Assembly: GCF_042660285.1 (NCBI RefSeq)
Contig: NZ_JBHSTP010000002.1
Location: forward strand, 248,001 to 312,000
DNA from: Luethyella okanaganae
GTDB taxonomy: Bacteria > Actinomycetota > Actinomycetes > Actinomycetales > Microbacteriaceae
Length of the DNA: 64,000 bases
Direction: 5' to 3'
Of this stretch, positions 26,795 to 35,693 are shown one piece after another. The number at the start of each line of letters is the position of its first letter. Positions within the stretch are counted from its first letter, which is position 1. A program made the translations under genes and the position numbers. Under the pieces are notes generated by a model. It made no database searches. It was not told the DNA's origin and saw only the letters and a list, made by a program, of their open reading frames with translations.

Positions 26795-27691
26795 TTAGCT
26801 CGCCTGACTCACGAGTCGCCGCGAACCCCGTCGAGTCCCTGTCCTTCGCACCCCGACGAGCCGACAGACCACGTAGATCGCGAACGAGATGGTCGTCACA
26901 TATGGGCTGATCGGCAGGGAACTGCCGAGCGCGAGCATGATGCCGCCCACCACCGAGGCCAGCGCGAAGGCCACGCTGAGCAGCGGGACGACCAACGGCG
27001 ACGATGAGACGCGCATCGCGGCGGCGGCGGGCGTGACCAGCAACGAGAGCACGAGCAGTGCCCCTACGATCTGAATGGAGACCGCCACCGCCAGCCCGAG
27101 CAGGATCATGAACGCCAGCGCCAGAAAACGCACCGGCACGCCGCGCGAGGCGGCCACATCCGCGTCCAGGCTGTCGAACGCCAGCGGCCGCCAGATCAGC
27201 AGGAGCCCGAGCAGCACGATCGCGCTGATGGCGATGAGCCAGCCGAGTTGTGGGTCATCGACGGAGACGATCTGTCCGGTGAGCAACCCGAACTTGTTTG
27301 CACTGCGACCGGGGTAGAGCGCGAGGAACAGGATTCCGAGACCGAGGCCGAAGGGCATCAGCACGGCGATGATCGAATTGCGGTCGCGTGCCCGCGCACC
27401 GAGCAGGCCGATGAGGACAGCGGCGGTGAGCGAGCCGGCGAGGGAACCGAGAACGACGTTCGCACCGAACAGTAGAGCGGCAGCGGCCCCGGCGAAGGAG
27501 AGCTCGCTGATGCCGTGCACGGCGAACGCCATATCCCGCTGCATCACGAACACGCCGATGAGTCCGCCCACGATGCCGAGCACGGCGCCGGCGATGATCG
27601 AGTTCTTCACGAGCACGAGCAACTCGCCATAGTTGGAGAAGTTGAACAGCTGCTGCCAGAGGTCGGGGGATTCGGCGAGGTGGACGATCAT
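26795..27691 (-). CDS. znuB: Zinc ABC transporter permease
   Basis: The 298-residue protein has eight or so hydrophobic helices typical of ABC-3 metal permeases. Markers are SIIAGAVLGIVGGLIGVFVMQRDMAFAVHGISELSFAGAA near the N-terminus and FDSLDADVAASRGVPVR in the ATPase-contact loop. Its ATG overlaps the znuC stop (ATGA). A manganese system is possible by family, but the adjoining zur points to zinc. Confidence 0.92.
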   Translation of the reverse strand: MIVHLAESPDLWQQLFNFSNYGELLVLVKNSIIAGAVLGIVGGLIGVFVMQRDMAFAVHGISELSFAGAAAALLFGANVVLGSLAGSLTAAVLIGLLGARARDRNSIIAVLMPFGLGLGILFLALYPGRSANKFGLLTGQIVSVDDPQLGWLIAISAIVLLGLLLIWRPLAFDSLDADVAASRGVPVRFLALAFMILLGLAVAVSIQIVGALLVLSLLVTPAAAAMRVSSSPLVVPLLSVAFALASVVGGIMLALGSSLPISPYVTTISFAIYVVCRLVGVRRTGTRRGSRRLVSQAS

Positions 27692-28554
27692 TCGACCGGC
27701 TCCGGATGGCGCTCACGGCTGTGCTCGTGGTGAGCATGGGTCTCCGCGTCAGGAATGCCCACCACGACGATGCGGCCTCGGGTGCGGATGACGTCGACAG
27801 ACGTTCCGTAGAGAGCGGAGAGCACCTCACTGCGAAGCACCTCGTCGGGCGTGCCCTCGCGGAAGCGTCCGCCGGCGAGGTAGAGCACCCTGTCGACCAT
27901 CCCGAGTACGGGGTTCACGTCGTGGGTGACGAATATCACGGCGCTGCCGTGCTCGCGCCTACGTCGGTCGATCAGCTCGCTCACCCCGCGCTGGTGCTGC
28001 AGGTCGAGGGAGAGCAGCGGCTCGTCGCAGAGCAGCAACACCGGATCCCCGGCGAGCGCCTGCCCCACGCGCAGCCGCTGCTGTTCGCCGCCGGACAGAC
28101 TGCCGACCGGAACATTCGCGTAGCGGCGAGCGCCGACGGCGTCGATCAGCTGCTCGACCTGCTTCTGGTCCCGGCTCGAGGGGATGGGCAGCCCCCAACG
28201 GTGACCGTTCACGCCGAGTGCTATCAGGTCGCGAGCGCGCATCGGCGTTCCCGCGGCGATGAGCTTCTGCTGCGGGATGTAGCCGAGTCGCCGGTCACCC
28301 CGCCGCACCGGGTGCCCGTCGAACTCGATGGTGCCAGAGTCGAGCGGTTGCTGGCCGAGGATGGTCCGGAGCAGGCTGGTCTTGCCCGAGCCGTTTGGTC
28401 CGAGAACCGCCACGAACTCGCCGGCGCGCACGTCCAGATTCAGGCCGCTCCACAGCGTGCGAGTGCCGAAGCCGAGATTCGCGTCTCGAAGCCGCAGAAC
28501 CATAGGGCGCTCCGATGGTTTCGAGACGGGCTCATGCGGCCCGGCGTCGGTCAT
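27688..28554 (-). CDS. znuC: Zinc ABC transporter ATP-binding protein
   Basis: The 288-residue ATPase has Walker A GPNGSGKTS near 53-61, signature GSLSGGEQQRLRV near 151 and Walker B LLLCDEPLLSLD near 172. The C-terminus is rich in His/Glu (ETHAHHEHSRERH), which may bind metal. A 4-bp overlap with znuA upstream and with znuB downstream places it mid-operon. Confidence 0.93.
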   Translation of the reverse strand: MTDAGPHEPVSKPSERPMVLRLRDANLGFGTRTLWSGLNLDVRAGEFVAVLGPNGSGKTSLLRTILGQQPLDSGTIEFDGHPVRRGDRRLGYIPQQKLIAAGTPMRARDLIALGVNGHRWGLPIPSSRDQKQVEQLIDAVGARRYANVPVGSLSGGEQQRLRVGQALAGDPVLLLCDEPLLSLDLQHQRGVSELIDRRRREHGSAVIFVTHDVNPVLGMVDRVLYLAGGRFREGTPDEVLRSEVLSALYGTSVDVIRTRGRIVVVGIPDAETHAHHEHSRERHPEPVE

Positions 28555-29462
28555 GCGCCGAGGGCTTTGGCCACGGCGTCGAGGGTGGCGCGCATCCAGC
28601 TGAGGTAGTCCTCGCCGTTCGGGAGCGTCTCGGTCACCGGCACGACCGGCACGCCCGCTCCCTCCGCTGCGGCGAGCACCTTCTCGGTTTCGGGACCGCT
28701 GGTCTGCTCGTTGTAGACGAGCAGCCTCACGCTGCCGCCGACGACGGCGTCGATGGTCTCCTGAAGCACGGCGGGGGAGACGTCTACGCCCTCTTCGACC
28801 GCTTGGCTGAACGCTTCTGGGGTCTTGTCGACCAGACCGACCCCCTCCAGCAGGTAAAGCGGAACCGGCTCGCTGACCGCTACGCCCTGTCCGTCATACT
28901 TAGTCTTGAGTTCGGCCTGACGGCTCTCCAGTTCGGCGAGCGTCTCTGAGAAGCCCTTACCATTCTTCTCGAAGGTCGAGGCCCCGGCAGGGTCGGCCTT
29001 CGACAGTGCCTCTACCAGTGCGTCCTTCAGCTTGCCTATCGAGGCGAAGTCGTACCAGACATGCTCGTTGACCCCGTCGGCCTTGCCCGAGATGTCGAAC
29101 ACGTTCAGCACCACGGCGTCCTCGTTGCCCGACGCGTCCAGCAGGGTTCCCATGAAGTCGTCGTAACCGCCGCCGTTCTCTATCACGATGTCGGCCTTCG
29201 ACACGGCGAGCTGATTCTGAGCGTTGACCTCGAACGAGTGCGGGTCCTGCGCGGGGTTGCTCATGATCGAGGTCACCGCGATGTTGTCGCCCGCGATCGC
29301 AGAGACGATGTCGCCGTATACGTTGGTGCTGGCCACGACCGAGACCTTTGCGTCGTCCGACGCTCCGGCGGACGCGCCGGACCCGCCCGACGAACAGCCG
29401 GTGAGCGCGAGCGCAGCCGTCAGAGGAACAGCGAGGAGCGAGACGAAAGTTCGCGTCTTCAT
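28551..29462 (-). CDS. znuA: Zinc-binding lipoprotein of the ZnuABC importer
   Basis: The 303-residue cluster A-I binding protein has a lipoprotein signal (MKTRTFVSLLAVPLTAALALTGC) and a Ser/Gly linker. Metal-ligand motifs are QDPHSFEV and NEHVWYDF, each supplying a histidine. The third histidine of classical ZnuA is not obvious: the place reads SEPVPLYLLEGVG. No His-rich loop is present, unlike E. coli ZnuA. It is first in znuA-znuC-znuB-zur, with a Zur-like box 68 bases upstream. Confidence 0.9.
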   Translation of the reverse strand: MKTRTFVSLLAVPLTAALALTGCSSGGSGASAGASDDAKVSVVASTNVYGDIVSAIAGDNIAVTSIMSNPAQDPHSFEVNAQNQLAVSKADIVIENGGGYDDFMGTLLDASGNEDAVVLNVFDISGKADGVNEHVWYDFASIGKLKDALVEALSKADPAGASTFEKNGKGFSETLAELESRQAELKTKYDGQGVAVSEPVPLYLLEGVGLVDKTPEAFSQAVEEGVDVSPAVLQETIDAVVGGSVRLLVYNEQTSGPETEKVLAAAEGAGVPVVPVTETLPNGEDYLSWMRATLDAVAKALGA

Positions 29463-29529
29463 AAGCGTTGGCCTGCCTAAATCGATGGATGCGTTCCGGA
29501 GTTCGGGAGCCTTTCGACGCTAGTCCTTG

Positions 29530-29546
29530 TTGATAATGATTGTCAA
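29530..29546. promoter_or_regulatory. Zur-like operator overlapping the znuA promoter
   Basis: TTGATAATGATTGTCAA is a near-perfect palindrome of the Fur/Zur type (TGATAATGATNNTCA). Read leftward it begins TTGACA, a perfect -35 hexamer, so a bound repressor would block transcription of znuA. It is an AT-rich island in GC-rich surroundings. Confidence 0.75.
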
Positions 29547-30020
29547 AACAGCTCCTCTCGACGCAGCATCCGCCGGGGCATGTTGCTAAACCCCATCCGG
29601 TGTCTTACGCGACGCCGACTACCCTGGACTCGATCATCTGCGGGTTGAAGAACTCGTCGGTGCCGCCAACGAAGCAGCGTGCCGGTCGCACCTCACCGGA
29701 CGAAGGGATAACGGATTCGATCACTAGAGTGTGCGACCTTCGTGCGCATGCATGAGGGGCTGATCCTGCAGACGACCGAAGTCTGGACGGACGTATCGCA
29801 GGAGGCGCCACCAGGCACACGTCCCACGACCGCGGGCGCGTTCTCGTCCGCCTGAGAGAGGCTGAGAGAGGCGAGGGTGCCGCTAGGACGCGTTGCTCAA
29901 GGCAGCGCTCATGCGGGCCGGACAGCCTCCCGAACAGTGTCTAGCAACACGCCCCAGGGGTGGACTCGGAATCGGAACTCTCTGTTCGCTCCAAGCCTCA
30001 CATCGGTGGAGCCTGGCAGA
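29547..30020. other. Intergenic region between znuA and the GNAT gene
   Basis: No gene is convincing in these 474 bases. A tandem duplication of the 10-mer CTGAGAGAGG is present at 29852-29871. The right end should contain the promoter of the acetyltransferase. Open frames here show no family pattern. Confidence 0.4.
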
Positions 30021-30533
30021 GTGGAGCGAGTGGACACTCTCACCGACCGTCTCGTGCTGCGTCCGTTCACCATCGAGGAAGCGGAGCGGGTGCTCGCTGG
30101 AGTCCCCGGACCGGAAGATCGCTGGGAGGGTGGCTACCCCTTCGCCGACGAGCTCGACGTGGTGCGCATGTTCCTGCGCATCGTCGACGAGCAGGGCGAT
30201 CCCGCTCCGTTCGGGCCCTACATCATCCGTCGGCGTGACGATACGGCGGCGATCGGCGGGATCGGATTCTTCGGCGCACCTGACTCCGACGGTGTCGTCG
30301 AGTTCGGCTACGGACTCGTGCCCGCCGCGCGCGGGAAGGGCTTCGCGACCGAAGCGGTGTGCGCGGCTCTCGTCCTCGCCTCGGAGAACGGAGCACTTCT
30401 CGCCCGGGCTGAGACCACGTCGGACAATCCGGCATCCCTGCGCGTGCTCGAGAAGGCCGGGATGTGCGAGGTGGGGCGCAGAGACGACACCGTCGTCTTC
30501 GAGGTGAGCCTGTCGGCTCCCTGCTCGGCGTGA
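30021..30533 (+). CDS. GNAT-family N-acetyltransferase
   Basis: The 170-residue protein begins VERVDTLTDRLVLRPFTIEEAERV, like RimJ/RimL-type acetyltransferases. The acetyl-CoA region is FGYGLVPAARGKGFATEAVCAAL (motif A, RGKGFA), followed by DNPASLRVLEKAGM (motif B). GTG 30021 has GGTGGAGCC about 8 bases upstream; GTG 30030 is an alternative. It would transfer acetyl from acetyl-CoA to an amine, and the substrate is unknown. It stands alone, convergent with the dehydrogenase operon. Confidence 0.85.
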   Translation: MERVDTLTDRLVLRPFTIEEAERVLAGVPGPEDRWEGGYPFADELDVVRMFLRIVDEQGDPAPFGPYIIRRRDDTAAIGGIGFFGAPDSDGVVEFGYGLVPAARGKGFATEAVCAALVLASENGALLARAETTSDNPASLRVLEKAGMCEVGRRDDTVVFEVSLSAPCSA

Positions 30534-30870
30534 GCATCCTGAAACCACGAGTCTCACGACATGGCCCTCAGCTCAGCCGATATCTACCGGCGTCTCAGCG
30601 CCGGCGCACAACGCCATCTCTGCGCCCTGACGGTCATCGACTCCCCGGTCTTCGCGCCACAGCAGATCGAATTCAGCCGTATTCCGCATCCGAGGCGTCG
30701 CAGATCTTCCGGATGATCGCCGAGGAACTCGGCTAGAGGTCTCCTTCATGGAGCGAACAGCGATCAACCTCTGGCTCCGCAATCCCGGCGTCGACGAAGA
30801 GGCCCACGTCCTCGCGCAAGCGCTCGACCGTGCTCTGCTCGCGCGCCGAAGAAAGCCGGGGAGGCAGCTG
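30534..30870. other. Gene-free region between GNAT and the 2-oxoacid dehydrogenase operon
   Basis: A short open frame from ATG 30561 (MALSSADIYRRLSAGAQRHL...) of about 50 codons and a segment YSASEASQIFRMIAEELG ending at 30736 look protein-like, but they lie in different frames. They may be scraps of a decayed gene. Nothing intact is supported. Confidence 0.3.
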
Positions 30871-32265
30871 CTAGTCGAGCAGGAGCGCCGGCTCCTCGAT
30901 GATGCTCGCCACGTCTGCAAGAAAGCGGCTTGCCACATCGCCGTCGACCACCCGATGGTCGAAGCTCGCACCGATCGTCGTGACATAGCGCGCGCGTACC
31001 TCACCGTCGACGATCCACGGCTTCTGCTTGATCGTGCCGAGCGCGACGATCGCGACCTCGCCCTGATTGAGGATCGGGGTGCCGGTGTCCATGCCGAAAA
31101 CGCCGATGTTCGTGATCGTGATGGTGCCACCGGACATCTCGGCCGGCGAGGTCTTGCCGTCGCGAGCCGTGATGGTGAGCCTTTCGAGTGCGACCGCGAG
31201 CTCGAGCAGGCTCATCTCCTGCGCCTCTTTGACGTTCGGCACGATGAGGCCTCTCGGAGTCGCGGCAGCGATGCCGAGGTTCACATAGTGCTTGACGATG
31301 ATCTCTTCATCGGTCCAGGCCGCATTGACGCTCGGGTTTCGGCGCACGGCCCAGATCATCGCCTTCGCCATGATCAGCAGCGGCGAGACCTTGACACCGG
31401 CGAAGTCCGTCGACGTCTTGAGCCGTTTGACGAACTCCATCGTGCGGGTGGCGTCGACATCGACGAAGAGGCTCACATGCGGGGCGGTGAACGCGCTGCC
31501 GACCATCGCCAGGGCGATCGCCTTGCGCACGCCCTTGACCGGGATGCGGTCCTCGCGAATCTCGGGCCATGCAGGGGTCTCGATGTTGCGGAAGACCGTC
31601 ACCTGTGAGGCCTCGCGCACGACGTCGTCTCGGGTGACATCGCCGATCGGCCCGGTCGGGGTCACCTGCGCGAGGTCGACACCGAGATCCTTCGCGAGCT
31701 TGCGGATCGGCGGCTTAGCGATCACGGGGCCTGCGGACGCCGCCGGGGCATGCGCCGGGCGCGGCAGCGGCTGAATGCCGTCAGCCAGCCGAACCGGCGG
31801 CGGAGCTGCCGGGGCGAGCGTCTCGTGCGCGGCGGCCTGGCTGCGAGTGCGGCGGCGGCGGGTGCCTCCGGATGCGGAGCTGCCGTGACCGACGAGCACG
31901 GCATCGGGCTTGTCGTCGCCCTCCGCGGAGACGGTGCCCGCGTCATCCGTCGCTGCGACGGTGGCCTCGGAGCCGTTCGGAGGGGTCGGCGATTCCAGAG
32001 CAGCAGCCGACGTCACGGGAGACGTGATCGCGAACACCGAGATGATGGGCGTCCCGACGTCGACCGTGACGCCCTCCTCGACGAGGATGGCTCCAACGAC
32101 GCCCGCGTACGGCGAGGGGAGTTCGACGAGGGACTTAGCCGTCTCGATCTCGACGAGCACGTCGTTGATCGCGACGGTGTCGCCCGGCGCGACCTTCCAC
32201 TGCACGATCTCGGCCTCGGTCAGGCCCTCGCCGACATCGGGGAGGTTGAACCGCTGTTCGCTCAT
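30871..32265 (-). CDS. bkdC: Branched-chain 2-oxoacid dehydrogenase E2 (dihydrolipoamide acyltransferase)
   Basis: The 464-residue protein has an N-terminal lipoyl domain with the modified lysine in EIETAKSLVELP (Lys44). An Ala/Pro-rich linker leads to a peripheral subunit-binding domain (PPIRKLAKDLGVDLAQVTPTG, about 180-200). The acyltransferase domain ends with the catalytic SFDHRVVDGDVASRFL. It transfers the acyl group from E1 to CoA. It is the last gene of a four-gene leftward operon, 29 bases after the E1 beta gene. Pyruvate dehydrogenase E2 is the alternative; the E1 subunits resemble the BCKDH type. Confidence 0.9.
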   Translation of the reverse strand: MSEQRFNLPDVGEGLTEAEIVQWKVAPGDTVAINDVLVEIETAKSLVELPSPYAGVVGAILVEEGVTVDVGTPIISVFAITSPVTSAAALESPTPPNGSEATVAATDDAGTVSAEGDDKPDAVLVGHGSSASGGTRRRRTRSQAAAHETLAPAAPPPVRLADGIQPLPRPAHAPAASAGPVIAKPPIRKLAKDLGVDLAQVTPTGPIGDVTRDDVVREASQVTVFRNIETPAWPEIREDRIPVKGVRKAIALAMVGSAFTAPHVSLFVDVDATRTMEFVKRLKTSTDFAGVKVSPLLIMAKAMIWAVRRNPSVNAAWTDEEIIVKHYVNLGIAAATPRGLIVPNVKEAQEMSLLELAVALERLTITARDGKTSPAEMSGGTITITNIGVFGMDTGTPILNQGEVAIVALGTIKQKPWIVDGEVRARYVTTIGASFDHRVVDGDVASRFLADVASIIEEPALLLD

Positions 32266-32294
32266 GATGCGCTCCTGGTGACGATGACGGTCGG

Positions 32295-33299
32295 CTAGTA
32301 GGCGAGAACCCGGTCCACGGCTTCGAGCACGCGGTCGGGACTGGGAAGGAAGTGCGTCTCCACGGCGGCCGGCGGGAACGGCGTATCGAAGCCGGACACG
32401 CGCAGCACGGGCGCCTCGAGCAGGTAGAACGCACGCTCCATGACGGTCGCGGCGATCTCCGATCCGACGCTCACGAAGCCGGAGGCCTCCTGAGCGACGA
32501 CGAGGCGATTCGTTCTGGCCACGGACTCGAGGAGAGGAGCATAGTCGATCGGCGAGATCGACCGCAGGTCGACGACCTCGACGCTCGCTCCCTCTTCGGC
32601 GGCCAGTTCGGCGGCCTCGAGCAGAACGCTCACCATGGCACCGTGCCCAACGATGGTGACATCCGTTCCACTCCGGACCACCCGGCTGGCGTGCAACGGC
32701 GTCTCGCTCGTGCCGAAGTCGACCTCGCCTTTGGGCCAGTAGCGGCTCTTCGGCTCGAAGAACAGCACGGGGTCGTCAGAGCGGATGGCCTGCTGGATCA
32801 TCCAGTAAGCGTCGTTGGGGGTGGACGGGCTCACGACGCGCAGACCAGGGGTGTGCGCGAAGTACGCCTCGGGGCTCTCCTGATGGTGTTCGATCGAGCC
32901 GATATGCCCGCCGTAGGGCACCCTGATGACCACGGGCATGATCAGACCACCCTCGTGCCGGGTGCGCATGCGCGCCAGCTGAGTGGTGATCTGGTCGAAG
33001 CCGGGAAAGATGAAGCCGTCGAACTGGATCTCGCACACCGGCCTGTAGCCGCGCATGGCCAGACCGACGGCGGTGCCGACGATGCCGGACTCGGCAAGCG
33101 GCGTGTCGAGCACCCGCTTGTCGCCGAACTCGGCGTGCAACCCCTCTGTCACGCGAAAGACACCGCCGAGCGGGCCGATGTCCTCCCCCATGAGCAGCAC
33201 CTTGGGATCGTCGAGCATCGCCTGCCGCAGACCCGCCGTGACCGCCTTGCCGAGCGGAAGCGTCGTCGTCTTGGTACCGGTCACCGATCCCGTGCTCAT
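32295..33299 (-). CDS. bkdB: 2-oxoacid dehydrogenase E1 component, beta subunit
   Basis: The 334-residue protein begins MSTGSVTGTKTTTLPLGKAV and has LMGEDIGPLGGVFRVTEGL, RVLDTPLAESGIVGTAVGLA and GGHIGSIEHHQESPEAYFAH. These are the transketolase-like pyrimidine-binding and C-terminal domains of E1 beta. ATG 33299 overlaps the E1 alpha stop (ATGA). Together the subunits decarboxylate branched-chain 2-oxoacids with thiamine diphosphate. Confidence 0.93.
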   Translation of the reverse strand: MSTGSVTGTKTTTLPLGKAVTAGLRQAMLDDPKVLLMGEDIGPLGGVFRVTEGLHAEFGDKRVLDTPLAESGIVGTAVGLAMRGYRPVCEIQFDGFIFPGFDQITTQLARMRTRHEGGLIMPVVIRVPYGGHIGSIEHHQESPEAYFAHTPGLRVVSPSTPNDAYWMIQQAIRSDDPVLFFEPKSRYWPKGEVDFGTSETPLHASRVVRSGTDVTIVGHGAMVSVLLEAAELAAEEGASVEVVDLRSISPIDYAPLLESVARTNRLVVAQEASGFVSVGSEIAATVMERAFYLLEAPVLRVSGFDTPFPPAAVETHFLPSPDRVLEAVDRVLAY

Positions 33300-34429
33300 A
33301 CCTCTCCATCCTCGAACGACGCTTCGAACCGTTCCAGCCAGACCTTCTGCTCGTCGACGAGCGGATGCGGCTCGGCATAGACGTTGTCGAAGATGATCTC
33401 CGCGCTCGGAGCCGTGATGGCGAGGGCTCGACGGCGGGCGTCCGAGGCGTAGTCGGCGGCCTCCTGGTCGACCTCGTCGAAGAAGGACTGCTCGACGCCC
33501 CTCTTCCGCAGATACGCGTGCAGCCGGGCGATGGGATCGCGGGTGACCCATTCCTCGAGTTCGGCTGCACGGCGATACTTGGTGGGGTCGTCGGCCGTCG
33601 TGTGAGCGCCGACACGATAGGTGAGCGCCTCGATGAGGGCGGGACCATGGCCCGCACGCGCATCGTCGAGATGCTTCGCGGTCACCGCGTAGCTCGCGAA
33701 CACGTCGTTGCCGTCGATCTGCGTGCCAGGCATGCCGAAGCCGCGGCCGCGGAGCGCGAGGGGGGTGCGCGACTGGCGTTCGACCGGAACCGAGATCGCC
33801 CATTGATTGTTCTGCAGGAAGAACACCTGCGGGGTCTGATAACTCGATGCGAAGACGAGGGCCTCGTTGACATCGCCCTGAGAGGACGCCCCGTCGCCGT
33901 AGTAGACGATGACCGCCTGGTCGGTGTCGGGATCGCCCGTCGCGGTCACGCCGTCGAACTGCAGTCCCATCGCATAGCCCGTCGCGTGCAGAGTCTGCGA
34001 GGCGAGTACAAGGGTGTAGAGGTGGAAGTTGCCGTTCTCCTCTGGCTTCCATCCGCCGAGCGTCACACCCTTGAACATGCGCAGGATATCGACGAGGTCG
34101 AGCCCTCGGATCATGCCGACGACGTGCTCACGATAGCTGGGGAAGATGTGATCCTGCGGGCGGGTGGCGTAGGCCGAGCCCACCTGGGCGGCCTCCTGGC
34201 CATGGCTCGGTACCCAGAGCGCGAGCTGGCCCTGACGCTGCAGGTTCGCGGCATCGGTGTCGAAGCGGCGCATGACGGCCATGTCGCGATAGAAGCGACG
34301 GATGTCGGCTTCATCCAGCCGCTCGAAATAGGGCAGGAACTCGGCGGCGGCGGCGTTCGGCGTGAACTCGCCGTCAGGAGTGAGGAGCTGGACCGTCGGC
34401 ACGCTGAAGTCATTCGCTGGGGCAGCCAC
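33296..34429 (-). CDS. bkdA: 2-oxoacid dehydrogenase E1 component, alpha subunit
   Basis: The 377-residue protein has the thiamine diphosphate motif GDGASSQGDVNEAL (about residue 175) ending at LQNNQWAIS. The phosphorylation-loop region reads YRVGAHTTADDPTKYR, as in BCKDH/PDH E1 alpha. GTG 34429 starts it, 4 bases after the aminotransferase stop. The beta subunit follows with a 4-bp overlap. Confidence 0.93.
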   Translation of the reverse strand: MAAPANDFSVPTVQLLTPDGEFTPNAAAAEFLPYFERLDEADIRRFYRDMAVMRRFDTDAANLQRQGQLALWVPSHGQEAAQVGSAYATRPQDHIFPSYREHVVGMIRGLDLVDILRMFKGVTLGGWKPEENGNFHLYTLVLASQTLHATGYAMGLQFDGVTATGDPDTDQAVIVYYGDGASSQGDVNEALVFASSYQTPQVFFLQNNQWAISVPVERQSRTPLALRGRGFGMPGTQIDGNDVFASYAVTAKHLDDARAGHGPALIEALTYRVGAHTTADDPTKYRRAAELEEWVTRDPIARLHAYLRKRGVEQSFFDEVDQEAADYASDARRRALAITAPSAEIIFDNVYAEPHPLVDEQKVWLERFEASFEDGEV

Positions 34430-34433
34430 CGCT

Positions 34434-35585
34434 CTACGCTACCCGTCGGGCTGGATGCCCCGTTGGTAGAGATTCCATAATCTTGCCTGTGATCTCGAGG
34501 AGTCTCTCCACAGATTCCGGCTCCCCGATCGAGACCCGGATGCCCTCCGGGTGGAAGGGGCGGGTGACGAGGCCTGCAGCCGCAAGCTGTTCGGCAGCCT
34601 GAGAGGTCTGCTCGGCGGTCGGTAGCCAGAGAAAATTGCCGTGCGGCCGGGGCACGGCCCAGCCCTGCTCGCCGAGCGCCGAGTAGAGCGCGTCGCGACG
34701 GGCGGCGATCACGCGCACCCGATCGAGCAGTTCGTCTTCGACGTGGAGCGATGCGAGCGCCGCGGCCGCGGCCGAACCGGTCACCGAGAGCGGGATCGCG
34801 GTCGAACGCGCCGCCTCGAGAACCTCGACGGGGCCGATGGCATAGCCGACACGCAGTCCGGCGAGTCCGTAGGCCTTCGAGAAGGTGCGCAGCACGACGA
34901 GGTTGGGATAGCGGTCGAGCACGGGGATGCCGTGCACGGCCGGGCTGCCATCCGCCCCGACCACGTCTCCGACGAACTCGGCATAGGCCTCGTCGAGCAC
35001 GACGAGCACCTCGCACGGAATCGCGGCCATGAACGCGTGGAACTCGTTCTCGGTGACGATCGTGCCGGTGGGGTTGTTGGGAGAGCAGACGATGACGAGA
35101 CTGGTGCTGTCACCGACGGCTGCCGCCATCGCCGGCAGGTCGTGGCCGTGGTCGGCGCGGTTCGGAACCTGGACGCTCGTCGCTCCCGCCACCGTGACGA
35201 GCCCAGGGTAGGCCTCGAAGGAACGCCAGGAGTATACGACCTCGGTACCGGGCGCAGAGGTCGCGAGCACGAACTGCGCGAGCAAGGCGACGGAACCGGC
35301 GCCGACGTGCACGGCGCCGACGCCGACGCCGTGCTTCGCGGCCAGTCGCTCGCGCAAGTCGAGGGCGGTGGCATCCGGATAGCGGTTGAAGTCCACGGCG
35401 TCGGCAACGGCCTCGACAACGCTCGGGAGCGGGTCGAAGGGGTTCTCGTTGCTCGACAGTTTGAACGCGTCCGCCGCGGCGGGCCTGCCCTGCTTATAGG
35501 CCGGTAGCGCCACGATCTCGGGGCGCAGCCTGACGACAGGCCCACTCGGGAATGCGACTGCCGGCTCAGGTGTCGTATCGGTCAC
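34434..35585 (-). CDS. Histidinol-phosphate/aromatic aminotransferase family, PLP-dependent
   Basis: The 383-residue fold type I aminotransferase shows FKLSSNENPFDPLPSV, NPTGTIV, LDEAYAEFVG and the PLP-lysine motif RTFSKAYGLAGLR (Lys about 236). The family is HisC-like, and annotation as hisC is common. However, the gene heads a branched-chain 2-oxoacid dehydrogenase operon with 4 bases to E1 alpha and no other his genes nearby. A role in making 2-oxoacids from aromatic or branched amino acids is plausible. GTG 35585 was chosen; the in-frame ATG at 35624 is possible. Confidence 0.85.
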   Translation of the reverse strand: MTDTTPEPAVAFPSGPVVRLRPEIVALPAYKQGRPAAADAFKLSSNENPFDPLPSVVEAVADAVDFNRYPDATALDLRERLAAKHGVGVGAVHVGAGSVALLAQFVLATSAPGTEVVYSWRSFEAYPGLVTVAGATSVQVPNRADHGHDLPAMAAAVGDSTSLVIVCSPNNPTGTIVTENEFHAFMAAIPCEVLVVLDEAYAEFVGDVVGADGSPAVHGIPVLDRYPNLVVLRTFSKAYGLAGLRVGYAIGPVEVLEAARSTAIPLSVTGSAAAAALASLHVEDELLDRVRVIAARRDALYSALGEQGWAVPRPHGNFLWLPTAEQTSQAAEQLAAAGLVTRPFHPEGIRVSIGEPESVERLLEITGKIMESLPTGHPARRVA

Positions 35586-35693
35586 CCTGTCGAGTCTATT
35601 CCTCAGGTATGCCAGGGGCGGCATGAACAGAGCGAGCCGCCGGTCTATCGTGTCGCCCGTGACGTCAGCGTTCATCGGTGGAATAGTGGAGTC

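Noticed and set aside
29852..29890. GGCTGAGAG-containing stretch reminiscent of a TPP riboswitch
   Set aside because: The second conserved part (ACC-TGAACCTGATC-type) is missing and the next gene is a GNAT, not a thiamin gene. It is only a 10-base tandem duplication.
30748..31608. Rightward frame of 286 codons from ATG 30748
   Set aside because: Most of it is antisense to the E2 acyltransferase gene and the remaining N-terminal part shows no recognisable domain.
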